This document shows, in pieces, positions 53,345 through 62,420 of a DNA stretch of 64,000 nucleotides; the first letter of the stretch is position 1, and each line of letters starts with the position of its first letter. Origin of the DNA: CAVSKL01 sp963728475 [NCBI: Candidatus Eiseniibacteriota bacterium] (GTDB taxonomy: Bacteria > Eisenbacteria > RBG-16-71-46 > JABDJR01). The position numbers and the translations under genes are program-made. The notes below the pieces were generated by a model. It was not told the DNA's origin. It searched no databases and saw only the letters and a program-made list of their open reading frames with translations. Location of the stretch: positions 558,001 through 622,000 of the forward strand of contig CAVSKL010000003.1 in assembly GCA_963728475.1 (NCBI GenBank), read 5' to 3'.

Positions 53345-55294
53345 ATGATCCGTTTGAACGGTGTCCGCGTCGCCATCGGCCCCCGCGTCCTGTTCGAGGA
53401 CGTGAACTGGGTGATCGCTCCCGGCGACCGCTGCGCCCTGGTCGGGCCCAACGGCGCCGGCAAGACCACGTTGATACGGGTGGCGCTGGGGGATCAGCAG
53501 CCCGAGGCCGGCATCCGCACCGTCTCCCGGGACTCCCGGGTGGGCTATCTTCCGCAGGAGGCGGCCGAGCGCTTCGACGGCACCGTGCTCGACCGCGCCC
53601 TGGCCGGGTTCAGCGAGCTCTTCGCCATGGAACGGGAGCAGACCGAAATCCATGAGCGGCTCTCCGGCGTCTCGCCCCAGGATCCCGATCTGGAAGGGCT
53701 TCTCCACCGGGCGGGAGAGATCCAGCACGCGTTGGAACATCGCGACGTCCACGCCCTGGAGCCGCGGGCGCGGCGGATCCTTTCCGGCCTGGGATTCACG
53801 ACCGGGGACCAGGACCGGCCCCTGGCCTCTTTCTCCGGCGGCTGGCGGATGCGGGCGGCGCTGGCCGCGCTCCTCATGCAGGACCCAACCGCCTTGTTCC
53901 TGGACGAACCCACCAACCACCTGGACCTGCCCGCCATGGAATGGCTGGAGGAATACCTGGGGGGGTTCGAGGGGGCCCTGGTGGTGGTCTCCCACGACCG
54001 GGTTTTCCTGGACCGGGTGGCGGGGGAGGTGCGCGAGCTGGATTCGGGGCGCCTCAACACCTATGCCATGGGGTTTACCGCCTATCTGGATGAAAAAGAG
54101 GAACGGCGGGGACGGATGGAGTCGGAGAACCTCCAGACCGCGAAAAAGATCGCCCAGCTCCAGCGGTTCGTGGACCGGTTCGGGGCCAAGAACACCAAGG
54201 CCACCCAGGCCGCGAGCAAGAAGAAGCAGATCGAGCGCCTGGCCGCCGGCCGCCACGTGGTGCCGCGCCGGGCCAAGGGCATCCACTTCACCTTCCCGCC
54301 GCCCCCCCGGCCGGGCCGGGTGCTGGTGCGGGCGTCCGGCGCGGCCTTCGGCTACGACGAGCGGGACGTGTTCAGGGACGCCGAGGTCACGGTGGAGCGC
54401 GGGGACAAGGTGGCCATCGTCGGGGCCAACGGGGCGGGGAAGACCACGCTTCTCCGCATGCTGGCCGGCCAGCTCCCCCCGCGGGCGGGGGAGCGGGAGG
54501 AGGGGGACCTCACCCGCTCCGCCTATTTCGCCCAGCACGCGGCGGAGACCCTCGATCCCCGCGACACCGTGCTCGAGACCCTGGATCGCGAGGCGTCCGA
54601 AGCCTGGCGTCCCAAGCTCCGGGGGCTCCTCGGGAGCTTCCTCTTCACCGGTGACGACGTGTTCAAGCCGTGCGGGGTGCTTTCGGGCGGGGAGCGCCAG
54701 CGCGTGGCGCTCTGCCGGATGCTGCTCCAGCCCGCCAACCTTCTCCTCCTGGACGAGCCCACTCACCACCTCGACCTGGGTGGGAAGGAAGTCCTGGAAG
54801 AGGCGCTGGTCCAGTTCGCGGGGGCGGTGGTGGTGGTGACCCACGACCGCTCGCTCATGACCCGGGTGGCCACCCGGGTGGTCGAGGTCTCCGGGGGCCG
54901 TGTCACCGTCTACCCCGGGGGCTACGACGAGTACGAGGAGGCGCGGGCGCGGAGGGCGGCGGCGGAGGCGGGCGCCGCGGAACCGCCGTCCGAGGCCTCG
55001 GAGCCGGAGGGGGCGGACCCGGAGGCGGCGCGGGAGGCCGGCCGCCGGAACCGGAACGCGGGGAAGCGCGAGGAGCGCCGTCGCGACGCGGAGCGCCGGC
55101 GGCGGGAGGAGGCGCTGGCGGGGCTGGAGGCGGAGATCCGGGCCGCCGAGGGGGAGGTGGCCGGGCTGGAGGCGCGCCTCGCCGACCCCGGACTGTATGC
55201 GGACGGCGGCCCCGAGGCCGCGGACCTGGTGCGCGAGTACGAGGCGCGCAAGGCCGAGCTGGACGCCCTCTGGCGGAGAATGGAAGAGCCGTAG
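53345..55294 (+). CDS. ABC-F family ATPase (Uup/YheS-like)
   Basis: The 649-residue soluble protein has two ABC cassettes. The first has Walker A GPNGAGKTT near residue 34, signature SGGWRMR and Walker B ALFLDEPTNHLD. The second has GANGAGKTT near 360, SGGERQR and LLLLDEPTHHLD. The linker between them is the basic helical arm (NTKATQAASKKKQIERLAAG). The C-terminus, from about 545, is a charged coiled coil of the Uup type. ABC-F proteins act on the ribosome and have no membrane domain. The annotation as ribosome factor is family knowledge. Confidence 0.94.
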   Translation: MIRLNGVRVAIGPRVLFEDVNWVIAPGDRCALVGPNGAGKTTLIRVALGDQQPEAGIRTVSRDSRVGYLPQEAAERFDGTVLDRALAGFSELFAMEREQTEIHERLSGVSPQDPDLEGLLHRAGEIQHALEHRDVHALEPRARRILSGLGFTTGDQDRPLASFSGGWRMRAALAALLMQDPTALFLDEPTNHLDLPAMEWLEEYLGGFEGALVVVSHDRVFLDRVAGEVRELDSGRLNTYAMGFTAYLDEKEERRGRMESENLQTAKKIAQLQRFVDRFGAKNTKATQAASKKKQIERLAAGRHVVPRRAKGIHFTFPPPPRPGRVLVRASGAAFGYDERDVFRDAEVTVERGDKVAIVGANGAGKTTLLRMLAGQLPPRAGEREEGDLTRSAYFAQHAAETLDPRDTVLETLDREASEAWRPKLRGLLGSFLFTGDDVFKPCGVLSGGERQRVALCRMLLQPANLLLLDEPTHHLDLGGKEVLEEALVQFAGAVVVVTHDRSLMTRVATRVVEVSGGRVTVYPGGYDEYEEARARRAAAEAGAAEPPSEASEPEGADPEAAREAGRRNRNAGKREERRRDAERRRREEALAGLEAEIRAAEGEVAGLEARLADPGLYADGGPEAADLVREYEARKAELDALWRRMEEP

Positions 55295-55320
55295 CCCCGG
55301 CTTGCGCGGTGGGGGCGGCG

Positions 55321-55412
55321 GGTGGCGTTGAAGCCGGGCCTGAGGCGGGTGGCAGGTGCGGGCGGGTGGCAGGTCCGGGCGGGTGGCGTTGAAGCCGGCT
55401 CTGAGGCGGGTG
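55321..55412. repeat. degenerate 61-bp tandem repeat upstream of the DoxX gene
   Basis: GGTGGCGTTGAAGCCGG starts at 55321 and again at 55382, with shorter GGGCGGGTGGCAGGT units between. The stretch occupies the gap between the ABC-F and DoxX genes and has no gene in it. Confidence 0.65.
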
Positions 55413-55501
55413 GCGCCGGAGCGGAGGGCGCGGTATCTTCGGTACGGGGGGAAGCGCCTCGCCTCTCCCCAGCTCCACATCGTCCGAGATGGAGGAAGCT
55501 C

Positions 55502-55555
55502 ATGACCGGGATGCATGCCCCCGGCGTCGCCCGGCTCCGGTGGGGAAGGCCGTGA
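55502..55555 (+). CDS. 17-codon leader ORF coupled to the DoxX gene
   Basis: GGAGG (55491-55495) stands six bases before ATG 55502, which opens a 17-codon frame starting MTGMHAPGV. Its TGA (55553-55555) overlaps the GTG start of the DoxX gene as GTGA. Ribosomes loaded here could reinitiate on the DoxX gene. The peptide itself matches nothing I know. Confidence 0.35.
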   Translation: MTGMHAPGVARLRWGRP

Positions 55556-55980
55556 CCGGGGGGGGCCCACTCGCGGCCTGGCGCGCCCGGGAGTCCGAGG
55601 TCCGCAGCCTGCTCCGGATCGGGGCCGCGCTCATCTTTCTCTCGGCGGGCACCATGAAGCTTTTCGCGGTGCCGGTGGGGGTGCCGCCGGCCGGCGGCCA
55701 CGTTCCGTACTTCTCCGAGGTGGGGCTGGCCGGCCTCCTGGAACTGGTGGGCGGGTTCCTCCTGGTGCTCGGCCTCTTCACCCGGCCGGTGGCGTTCGTG
55801 CTGGCGGTGGAGATGGCGGTGGCCTACTTCCAGGTGCACTTCCGGCAGGGGTTCTGGACGGTGGGCAACGGCGGCATGCCCGCCGCGCTGTTCGCGCTCG
55901 TCTGGCTCTATTTTTCCGTCGCGGGGGCGGGTCGCTGGAGCCTCGACGCGCTCCGCCGGCGACCGGCCCGGGTCGGCTAG
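55552..55980 (+). CDS. DoxX-family membrane protein
   Basis: The 142-residue protein has four transmembrane helices: LRIGAALIFLSAGTMKLF at about residues 21-38 is the DoxX signature helix, then GLAGLLELVGGFLLVLGLF, VAFVLAVEMAVAYFQVHF and ALFALVWLYFSVAGAG. HVPYFSEVGLAG and GNGGMPAALFA are typical loops. The family is linked to redox and thiosulfate processes in some species, but no role can be fixed here. GTG 55552 has GGGGAAGG upstream; ATG 55489 in the same frame is the alternative start. Confidence 0.85.
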   Translation: MTGGGPLAAWRARESEVRSLLRIGAALIFLSAGTMKLFAVPVGVPPAGGHVPYFSEVGLAGLLELVGGFLLVLGLFTRPVAFVLAVEMAVAYFQVHFRQGFWTVGNGGMPAALFALVWLYFSVAGAGRWSLDALRRRPARVG

Positions 55981-55990
55981 CTTCAGGGGG

Positions 55991-56080
55991 CTTCACCGAG
56001 GGCCCGGGGCAGATCCGCCTTCGGCCCGAAGCACTTCGCCGAGGGCGCGAGGCGGCTCGGCCCGAAACAGTTCACCGTGG
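55991..56080. repeat. degenerate direct repeats
   Basis: CTTCACCGAGGGC, CTTCGCCGAGGGC and GTTCACCGTGGGC recur at 55991, 56034 and 56070, with CGGCCCGAA before the last two. They fill most of the gap between the DoxX and YCII genes. No gene is seen. Confidence 0.45.
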
Positions 56081-56207
56081 GCGCCCTCGCGCCCCGAAAA
56101 GAATCGTCCCGGCCTGTTGATTCCCGCCGCCCCGTTCGCCGCAGCGGTGAGAGACGGGACCGGCCGGCACCGTGATCGATTCGATCCCACCTCAAAGGAG
56201 ACCGACG

Positions 56208-56639
56208 ATGCGCGTCATGGTGATGGTCAAGGCCACTCGGGAATCGGAGGCGGGCGGGCTGCCCGACGAGAAGCTCCTGTCCGACATGGGGAAGTTCAAC
56301 GAGGAACTGGTGAAGGCGGGGGTGATGCTGGCGGGGGAGGGGCTCCACGCCTCCTTGGAGGGGAAGCGGGTGAAGTTCGACGGCCCGGAGCGGACGGTGA
56401 TCGATGGCCCGTTCGCCGAAACCAAGGAACTCGTCGCGGGCTTCTGGCTCTGGCAGGTCCGCGACATGGACGAAGCGGTGGAGTGGGTGAAGCGATGCCC
56501 CAACCCCTTCCACGGCCCGTCCGAGATCGAAATCCGGCCGGTGTTCGAGGCCGAGGACTTCGGCGAGAGCTTCACTCCCGAACTTCGCGAACAGGAGGAG
56601 CGGCTGCGGGCCGAGGTGAAGCGGAAGGCCGAGCAGTAG
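56208..56639 (+). CDS. YCII-related (DGPF-domain) protein
   Basis: The 143-residue protein is a single YCII/DGPF domain: it opens MRVMVMVKAT and carries the family motif DGPFAETKELVAGFW at about residues 65-79, then MDEAVEWVKRCP and IEIRPVFE. The C-terminus adds a charged helix. These small ferredoxin-fold proteins are often found beside ECF41-type sigma factors, but none is encoded here. ATG 56208 with AAAGGAG seven bases upstream is the start. Confidence 0.92.
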   Translation: MRVMVMVKATRESEAGGLPDEKLLSDMGKFNEELVKAGVMLAGEGLHASLEGKRVKFDGPERTVIDGPFAETKELVAGFWLWQVRDMDEAVEWVKRCPNPFHGPSEIEIRPVFEAEDFGESFTPELREQEERLRAEVKRKAEQ

Positions 56640-56925
56640 CGCAGGGCGGAACCGGCGACCGGCCGGGCGCTCGAGACGGTGTGGCGGATGGGGTCCGAGG
56701 CTGGGGTTCGCGAAATGTCACCGGCGATGGGCCGGCCGCGGCGCCCGCCCGTCCTTCCGCCGCTCAAGTCGAACAGAAATAGGGACCCGGGTCCCTAATC
56801 CCGGGGCGGACCGGACGAACCCCGGCTACGGGGAGGGCGGGCTCGCGCGGTACATCTCGAACCGGCGGCTCCGGGGCCGGGCGCGATCGCCGTCGCGGCC
56901 CGCGCACCGCCCCCCGACCGGGGGG

Positions 56926-58299
56926 TCAGGCCCGCCCGGCATCGGGCGCAGGCCCACCGGGCGGAGGCTCAACGCGGTCGCGTGCCTGGAGTCCGGCCAG
57001 CACCGAGCCGGCCCGGATCCTGAGCCACACCGTCTGAAGCACGTTCCCCACCATCATCGCCGCCAGCCCCACGTAGATCCCGGTCACCGGCGACCACTTT
57101 ACCGCCGCCGCGAGGATCAGCACTGCGGCGGCGAGGTACACCGCCACCGACTCGGTGATGCCGCGCGTCCGCCGGGCGTGGACGAGCGCCCCCTGGTACC
57201 AGCTCTGAAGCGCGGTGAGCCCGGGGATGAGGAGCGGAATCCAGATCGCGCTCACCGCCAGCCGCGACAGCCGCACCGAGAGACCGGACACGGTGTGGAA
57301 CCAGAACCACCCGAACGGGGTCGCCGCCACCAGAGCCAGGATCAGGGTGAGGGCGCCGGCCAGGACCAGCGAGAAGCGGAAGAGCGGCCGCGCCGAGCGC
57401 GGCTCCTCCACCAGCGCCACCGCGACCTCGTTATAGGCCAGCCCCAGCGCCCGGAGTCCGAAGGTGATCCCGTTGATCACCGGCCACACCGCGAGCGACG
57501 CCAGCGCTTCGGGAAGGCGGCTGACCGCCGCGCTCAGGAGCGGCAATGCGGTAAGGGTGAGGAGCGGGGTCAGCGCCAGCGGCCCGTAGAACCGGAGGAA
57601 CGGCGGCAAGCGGAGCGGCTCCGCCGCCGGAGGGGCATGGCGGAGAGGGCCGCGGAGCACCGGCCGCACCGCCCAGCCGATGAACGAGGCCTCGGAGACG
57701 ACCCCTACCGCCACCGCGACGGTGCCGATCACGATCCCCGAAACGTGTCCCACCAGGTATCCCGCGGCCAGCACGCTGAAGTTCGTGCCCAGCCGCACCG
57801 CGGTTCCCACCCCCACCGTCCGCGAGCGGCCGAAGCGGATGAGCACGCCCTGGTGGAACCGGCGGTAGGCGATGGAGCCGGTCCACGGAGTCATGATGAT
57901 GAGCCCCACCCGGGCGGGCCCGAGCACCGCCGGGGGGACGCCGATCAGCCGGCCGGCCACCAGGCCGTAGAGCGGGGTGAGGGCGATGGCGAGGTGAATG
58001 AGCGTGAGGCCGGCGGCCGACCAGGCCATGAACCGCCGCAGCCAGCGGTAGGACTCGAAGTCGCGCGCGAGCGCCACCGAGGCCGCGAGCAGCATGATGA
58101 TGGGCGCCTCCACCAAGAGCGCCAGGGGGAAGACCACCCCGCCGTAGGCGGCAAGGCTCACCTCGGGATGGACGAGCCGGGCCATGACCGCGCTCACCGC
58201 GGGAAGCTCGAAGCCCATCATGAGCCAGCTCGCGGCCAGCGGCCACCAGGTCGAGAGGATGCGGCGGTAGGTGAGTTGTCCGTTCAAGGCGGGGAGCAT
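56926..58299 (-). CDS. polytopic membrane protein, MATE- or ANK-like
   Basis: The 457-residue protein has about twelve hydrophobic segments. The layout, with STWWPLAASWLMMGFELPAV at the start and YQGALVHARRTRGITESVAVYLAAAVL late, resembles the MATE/polysaccharide-flippase superfamily and especially the progressive-ankylosis (ANK) group. Its substrate is unknown. The C-terminal tail is Pro/Gly-rich. ATG 58299 begins directly before the first helix. It lies on the same strand as the sarcosine-oxidase-like gene, 150 bp downstream of it, across a tandem repeat. Confidence 0.65.
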   Translation of the reverse strand: MLPALNGQLTYRRILSTWWPLAASWLMMGFELPAVSAVMARLVHPEVSLAAYGGVVFPLALLVEAPIIMLLAASVALARDFESYRWLRRFMAWSAAGLTLIHLAIALTPLYGLVAGRLIGVPPAVLGPARVGLIIMTPWTGSIAYRRFHQGVLIRFGRSRTVGVGTAVRLGTNFSVLAAGYLVGHVSGIVIGTVAVAVGVVSEASFIGWAVRPVLRGPLRHAPPAAEPLRLPPFLRFYGPLALTPLLTLTALPLLSAAVSRLPEALASLAVWPVINGITFGLRALGLAYNEVAVALVEEPRSARPLFRFSLVLAGALTLILALVAATPFGWFWFHTVSGLSVRLSRLAVSAIWIPLLIPGLTALQSWYQGALVHARRTRGITESVAVYLAAAVLILAAAVKWSPVTGIYVGLAAMMVGNVLQTVWLRIRAGSVLAGLQARDRVEPPPGGPAPDAGRA

Positions 58300-58330
58300 A
58301 CACGGCGGGCGCCGCGAGGCGCCATCCGGC

Positions 58331-58390
58331 GCACCGCACGGCTATCCGGCGCACCGCACGGCTATCCGGCGCGGCGCACGGCTATCCGGC
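58331..58390. repeat. 20-bp tandem repeat, three units
   Basis: GCACCGCACGGCTATCCGGC occurs at 58331 and 58351. A third unit with two changes (GCGGCGCACGGCTATCCGGC) is at 58371 and a partial unit lies on each side. It lies between the MATE/ANK-like gene and the oxidase gene. Confidence 0.85.
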
Positions 58391-58449
58391 GCGCCCTCCG
58401 GCGGAGCCGGGCGGCGCGGGCCGGCCGCGGGGCGCGTCCTCCCGCGGGA

Positions 58450-59610
58450 TCAGACCGCCGGAAACGCGAACCGCGCCCGCTCGGCCTCGAAGGCCTCGAT
58501 TCCGGTCGCTCCGTCCAGGGCCAGCCGGGCGAGAATGCGCCCGGTGAGCGGACCGAACTTGAAGCCGTGGCCCGAGAACCCCGCGCCCACCACGACCCGG
58601 GGCTCGCCCGGCACCCGGTCCAGGGTGAAGTCCTCGGCCGGCGCGTTGGTGTAGAGGCAGGTCTCGGCGGCGATCCGCTCCGGCGCGGGGCCGGTGAAGA
58701 GCCGCGCCGCGAACCCGTCGAGTTCGCGGAGCGCGGCCTCCGACGGCGCGCGGTCGCCGTCGGGGTCGTCGGACTCGCGCCCGGCGATGGCATGGCGCGC
58801 GGCCTTCACCCCCTCGCGGCCGAACTCGGGAAGGCCGTAGTAGAAGTCGTCGTTGTCCCGGCCCAGGTACGCCCACACCGGGAACCGCTCCGGGAGCATC
58901 GCCCGCGGATCCCCGGGCAGGCGGTAGTACCCCACGTGCTGGCGCTTCACCGAGAGCCGGTGCGCGAGCCCGGGCAGGAGCCGCGCCGTCCACGGCCCCG
59001 CGGCCACGATCACCCGGTCGGCTTCCAGAGCGCCCCGCCGCGTCCGGAGCGCCAGCCTCGCGCCCCGCGGTTCGATCTCCGTCACCCGGCATTGCTCGCG
59101 GACGTCCACTCCGGCCTGCCGGCAGAGCCGGAGGAGCGCGTCCAGGACGGCGCGGGCCGCGATCACCCCGGCGGTGCGGTCGTGGAGGACCGCCGCCGCG
59201 CCGCCGAACCGGAACGCGGGGAAACGGCGCGAGGCCTCGGCGGGGGAGAGACGGTCCACCTCCTCGGGGAAGGCGCCCATGGCCCGGTCGTAGGGCTCGA
59301 AGATGCCGCCCGGAGGGCCGAAGAAGATCCCGCCGTGGCGGTGAACAAGCGTTCGCTCCGAGTCGCGCTCCAGCCTCGGCCAGTCCTCCGCGTTGGCCTC
59401 CCGCATGAGCCGCGCGTAGACCGCCTCGCCGTAGGTGGTGCGGGTGATCCGGGCCGCTCCGTGGGAGCTTCCGCGGTCGTGGCCGATCCGAAAGCGTTCC
59501 AGCAGGATGACGCGCGCCGCGCCCAGACGGCGGGCCTGCCAGGCGGCGGCGAGGCCGGCCAGCCCGGCCCCGACGACCGCGATCTGGGGGCGGGTGCTCA
59601 CGCGCGACAT
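58450..59610 (-). CDS. monomeric sarcosine oxidase/N-methyl-amino-acid oxidase family protein
   Basis: The 386-residue flavoprotein starts with an FAD fold (VVGAGLAGLAAAWQ from about residue 12). It then has RGSSHGAARITR, VIVAAGPWTARLLP, CLYTN and GFSGHGFKFGP, all hallmarks of the MSOX/MTOX group. C318 in CLYTN is in the place of the cysteine that binds FAD covalently (C315 in Bacillus MSOX). It would oxidise an N-methyl amino acid to the amine, formaldehyde and H2O2. The substrate is not decided. ATG 59610. Confidence 0.9.
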   Translation of the reverse strand: MSRVSTRPQIAVVGAGLAGLAAAWQARRLGAARVILLERFRIGHDRGSSHGAARITRTTYGEAVYARLMREANAEDWPRLERDSERTLVHRHGGIFFGPPGGIFEPYDRAMGAFPEEVDRLSPAEASRRFPAFRFGGAAAVLHDRTAGVIAARAVLDALLRLCRQAGVDVREQCRVTEIEPRGARLALRTRRGALEADRVIVAAGPWTARLLPGLAHRLSVKRQHVGYYRLPGDPRAMLPERFPVWAYLGRDNDDFYYGLPEFGREGVKAARHAIAGRESDDPDGDRAPSEAALRELDGFAARLFTGPAPERIAAETCLYTNAPAEDFTLDRVPGEPRVVVGAGFSGHGFKFGPLTGRILARLALDGATGIEAFEAERARFAFPAV

Positions 59611-59713
59611 CGCGGAAGGCTACGGTGCGCCCCGCCGGGAGTCAAACCCTGAGGGGACTGCCGGCGCAGCTCCATCGCCGTAGCGGGTTTCCAGATGGAA
59701 TCCGACCAGCGAG

Positions 59714-59737
59714 AACTCCCAAGTTCATGTGGGAGTT
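59714..59737. other. inverted repeat upstream of the oxidase gene
   Basis: AACTCCC (59714-59720) and GGGAGTT (59731-59737) are perfect inverted arms ten bases apart in the gap between the divergent oxidase and asparagine synthetase genes, about 105 bases before the oxidase start. It could be an operator or an RNA hairpin. Confidence 0.35.
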
Positions 59738-59747
59738 TATGATACCC

Positions 59748-59800
59748 GGGAACGCGGAGGAAACGGGGAGGGAACGCGGCGGGAACGCGGAGGGAACGCG
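59748..59800. repeat. iterated GGGAACGCG units
   Basis: GGGAACGCG recurs at 59748, 59770, 59781 and 59792, spaced 22, 11 and 11 bp. This is a simple 11-bp tandem repeat in the divergent intergenic region 59611-59949, which otherwise holds no gene. Confidence 0.6.
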
Positions 59801-59837
59801 ACGGCCCGGCCGCCTCCGGCTCGCGCGCGGGACCGCG

Positions 59838-59846
59838 TGATATAGT
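59838..59846 (+). promoter_or_regulatory. extended -10 promoter of asnB
   Basis: TGATATAGT fits an extended -10 (TGnTATAAT-like), with TATAGT at 59841-59846, about 100 bases before ATG 59950. An extended -10 does not need a good -35, and none is seen. Confidence 0.55.
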
Positions 59847-59949
59847 TGGCGCCTCATGAGCACCCGGGAGCCCCATCAGCCGTGACGCTTCGCCTCGCCG
59901 GATCCCCCGCGCGCCCCGCTTTCTCCGCCACCCCCCGACCGGCCTGACC

Positions 59950-61872
59950 ATGTGCGGCATCGCCGGATTCTTCGACCCCCGCCACCGCTTCGCCGGCGAC
60001 CCGCCCGGGCGTCTCGCCGCCAGGATGGCCGACACCATCGCCCACCGCGGACCCGACGACCACGGGGTCTGGGCCGACCCGGAAGCCGGGGTGGCGCTCG
60101 GCCACCGCCGGCTTTCCATCGTGGACCTCTCGCCGGCCGGCGGTCAGCCCATGACCGACGCCGGCGGCCGTTTCCACGTGGTCTATAACGGCGAGATCTA
60201 CAACCACGGCGAGATCCGGCGCGACCTCCAGGGCCGGGGGGTGCGGTTCCGAGGCCACTCCGACACCGAGGTGCTCCTCGCCGGCATCGCCGCCTGGGGC
60301 CTCGTGCCCACCCTGAGGCGCGCGGTCGGCATGTTCGCCTTCGCCCTCTGGGACGCCGCCGACCGCTCGCTCACCCTTGCCCGCGACCGGTTGGGGATCA
60401 AACCCCTCTACGCGGGCTGGCAGAACGGGGTGCTCCTGTTCGGCTCGGAACTCAAGAGCCTCCGGGCCCATCCCGCCTTCGCCGGCGAGATCGACCGCGG
60501 CGCCCTCGCCCTCTACGCCCGCCACAGCTACGTGCCCTGCCCGTACTCCATCTACCGCGGGATCGAGAAGCTCCCCCCCGGGACCACGCTCACCATGTCC
60601 CGGGACGCCGCGCCGGGGCCGCTCGCCCCCGTCCGCTTCTGGGACCTGCACGAGGTGGCGGAGCGCGGCCTCCGCGAGCCCTTCCGTGGCACCGAGGAGG
60701 ACGCGGTCAACGAACTGGACCGGCTGCTCCGCGACGCGGTGGCCCTCCGCATGGAAGCCGACGTGCCGGTCGGCGCCTTCCTCTCCGGTGGCGTCGATTC
60801 CTCCACCGTGGTCGCGCTCATGCAGGCGCAGAGCCCGGGCCGGGTCCGCACCTTCAGCATCGGCTACGAGGAGCCCGGCTACAACGAGGCGCCCTACGCG
60901 AAGGAGGTGGCGGCGCATCTCGGCACCGATCACCGCGAGCAGATCGTCACTGCCGAGGAGGCGATGGCGGTGATCCCGCGGCTCCCCGCGCTCTACGACG
61001 AGCCGTTCGCGGACTCGTCGCAGATCCCCACCTTCCTGGTATCCGCGCTCGCGCGCCGCGAGGTCACGGTGAGCCTTTCCGGGGACGGCGGGGACGAACT
61101 CTTCGGCGGCTACCGCCGGTACGCGTACACCCGGGAGGTGTGGCGGCAAATCGCGCGCGTGCCTTCCCCGCTGCGCGCGGCGGCGGCGGGAGCGGTGGGC
61201 CTGGTCGCGCCCCGGCGAAGCGACACCCGGCTCCAGCGGCGGCTCCGCACCTTCTCCCGGACCGCCGGTCAGGGGGACGGGCGCGGGGTCTACTGCTGGC
61301 TCCACGGCCACTGGCGCGACCCGTCCGAGGTGGTGGTGGGGGGCGGGGAGCCCGAGACCCTGTTTAACCGGCCCGCGGCGTGGCCTCGTAGCGGGTCGCT
61401 CCTGGAGTCCATGATGTTCATCGACGCCGTCACCTATCTGCCCGACGACATCCTGGTCAAGGTGGACCGGGCGAGCATGGCGGTGAGCCTGGAGGCGCGG
61501 GTGCCGGTGCTGGACCACCGGCTGGTGGAGTTCACTTGGTCGCTCCCGCCGGCGTTGAAGTTCCGCGACGGCCGGGAGAAGCCGCTCCTGCGCCGGGTGC
61601 TGGACCGCTACGTGCCGGCGCCGCTCATCGACCGCCCCAAGGTGGGGTTCAGCGTTCCCATCGACGCCTGGCTCCGGGGGCCGCTGCGCGGATGGGCCGA
61701 GGAACTCCTGGACGAGGGGCGCCTCCGCCGGGAGGGCTACTTCCACCCCGGGCCGGTGCGCCGGAAGTGGGCCGAGCACCTCGCCGGGACCCAGAGCTGG
61801 CACCACCACCTGTGGGACGTGCTCATGTTCCAGGCCTGGCTGGAGGCGTCGGCGGCTCCGGTTCCACGCTGA
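59950..61872 (+). CDS. asnB: glutamine-hydrolysing asparagine synthetase
   Basis: The 640-residue enzyme has the class II glutaminase domain, with Cys2 as nucleophile after Met removal (MCGIAGFFD), HRGPDDHG, GHRRLSIVDLSPAGGQPM and NGEIYNHGEIR. A synthetase domain follows with the PP-loop SGGVDSSTVV from about residue 279 and SGDGGDELFGGYRRY. It would convert aspartate to asparagine using glutamine and ATP. Members of this size are also found in polysaccharide or exosortase clusters, but no such genes are near. Single gene with its own promoter. Confidence 0.94.
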   Translation: MCGIAGFFDPRHRFAGDPPGRLAARMADTIAHRGPDDHGVWADPEAGVALGHRRLSIVDLSPAGGQPMTDAGGRFHVVYNGEIYNHGEIRRDLQGRGVRFRGHSDTEVLLAGIAAWGLVPTLRRAVGMFAFALWDAADRSLTLARDRLGIKPLYAGWQNGVLLFGSELKSLRAHPAFAGEIDRGALALYARHSYVPCPYSIYRGIEKLPPGTTLTMSRDAAPGPLAPVRFWDLHEVAERGLREPFRGTEEDAVNELDRLLRDAVALRMEADVPVGAFLSGGVDSSTVVALMQAQSPGRVRTFSIGYEEPGYNEAPYAKEVAAHLGTDHREQIVTAEEAMAVIPRLPALYDEPFADSSQIPTFLVSALARREVTVSLSGDGGDELFGGYRRYAYTREVWRQIARVPSPLRAAAAGAVGLVAPRRSDTRLQRRLRTFSRTAGQGDGRGVYCWLHGHWRDPSEVVVGGGEPETLFNRPAAWPRSGSLLESMMFIDAVTYLPDDILVKVDRASMAVSLEARVPVLDHRLVEFTWSLPPALKFRDGREKPLLRRVLDRYVPAPLIDRPKVGFSVPIDAWLRGPLRGWAEELLDEGRLRREGYFHPGPVRRKWAEHLAGTQSWHHHLWDVLMFQAWLEASAAPVPR

Positions 61873-61899
61873 TCTCCCGGCGGGCCGCCCGGCCGCCGC

Positions 61900-62358
61900 T
61901 CAATCGTCTTCGGAGCCGCCGGGGAAGAGCGGGTTGGGGCCGGTCCGCTTCCGCTTGAATTGCACGAGCCCGTCGGCGAGCTTGTCCAACCGCTCCTCCT
62001 GCTTCTTGAGCGCGCTCCCGGAGGAGAAGAGGTCGCGCAGCGTCTCCTCTTCCTTCTTCTTCTGGGCCGAGAACCGGCGGAGCTCCTCGTCCACCCCGGC
62101 CGCGGTCTCGCCGCGGGGGAGTTTCTCCAGGGCGAGGTGGTCGCGGATCTCGACCCGCGACTCGAACGGTCCCTTGAGCATCCGCACGATCCCCTCGCGC
62201 TCGAGCGAGGCGGCCAGCACCCCGGCCCACTCGCGGGAGACCCCCACCAGGTCCGCCGCCTCCTCCACCGTGGGGGGACGGCCCTGGTTCCGCGCGGTGA
62301 GGACGCGGACCGCCGCCACCAGGAGGTGGCCCTCGTTGTAGCCGGCGCGGACTTCCAT
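61900..62358 (-). CDS. small winged-helix-like protein of unknown function
   Basis: The 152-residue protein begins with a helical part like a winged helix (HLLVAAVRVLTARNQGRPPTVEEAADLVGVSREWAGVL), where TVEEAADLVGVSREW looks like helix-turn-helix. A wing-like LEREGIVRMLKGPFESRVEI follows, then a charged coiled coil (about residues 95-135). DNA binding is suggested but not proven. ATG 62358 is used; GTG 62364 two codons earlier is possible. It converges with asnB, and a 23-bp repeat tract lies between it and the next gene. Confidence 0.7.
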   Translation of the reverse strand: MEVRAGYNEGHLLVAAVRVLTARNQGRPPTVEEAADLVGVSREWAGVLAASLEREGIVRMLKGPFESRVEIRDHLALEKLPRGETAAGVDEELRRFSAQKKKEEETLRDLFSSGSALKKQEERLDKLADGLVQFKRKRTGPNPLFPGGSEDD

Positions 62359-62420
62359 GGCCACGATTGTAGACCCGCAGGCGCGCCCGAGGAAGCGCCG
62401 GGACGGCCCGGCCCCGGAAC

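Noticed and set aside
57178-59652. An 824-codon plus-strand frame opposite the transporter and oxidase genes
   Set aside because: It spans two real genes and their intergenic repeat, and its Arg/Glu/Pro-rich product is unlike any protein.
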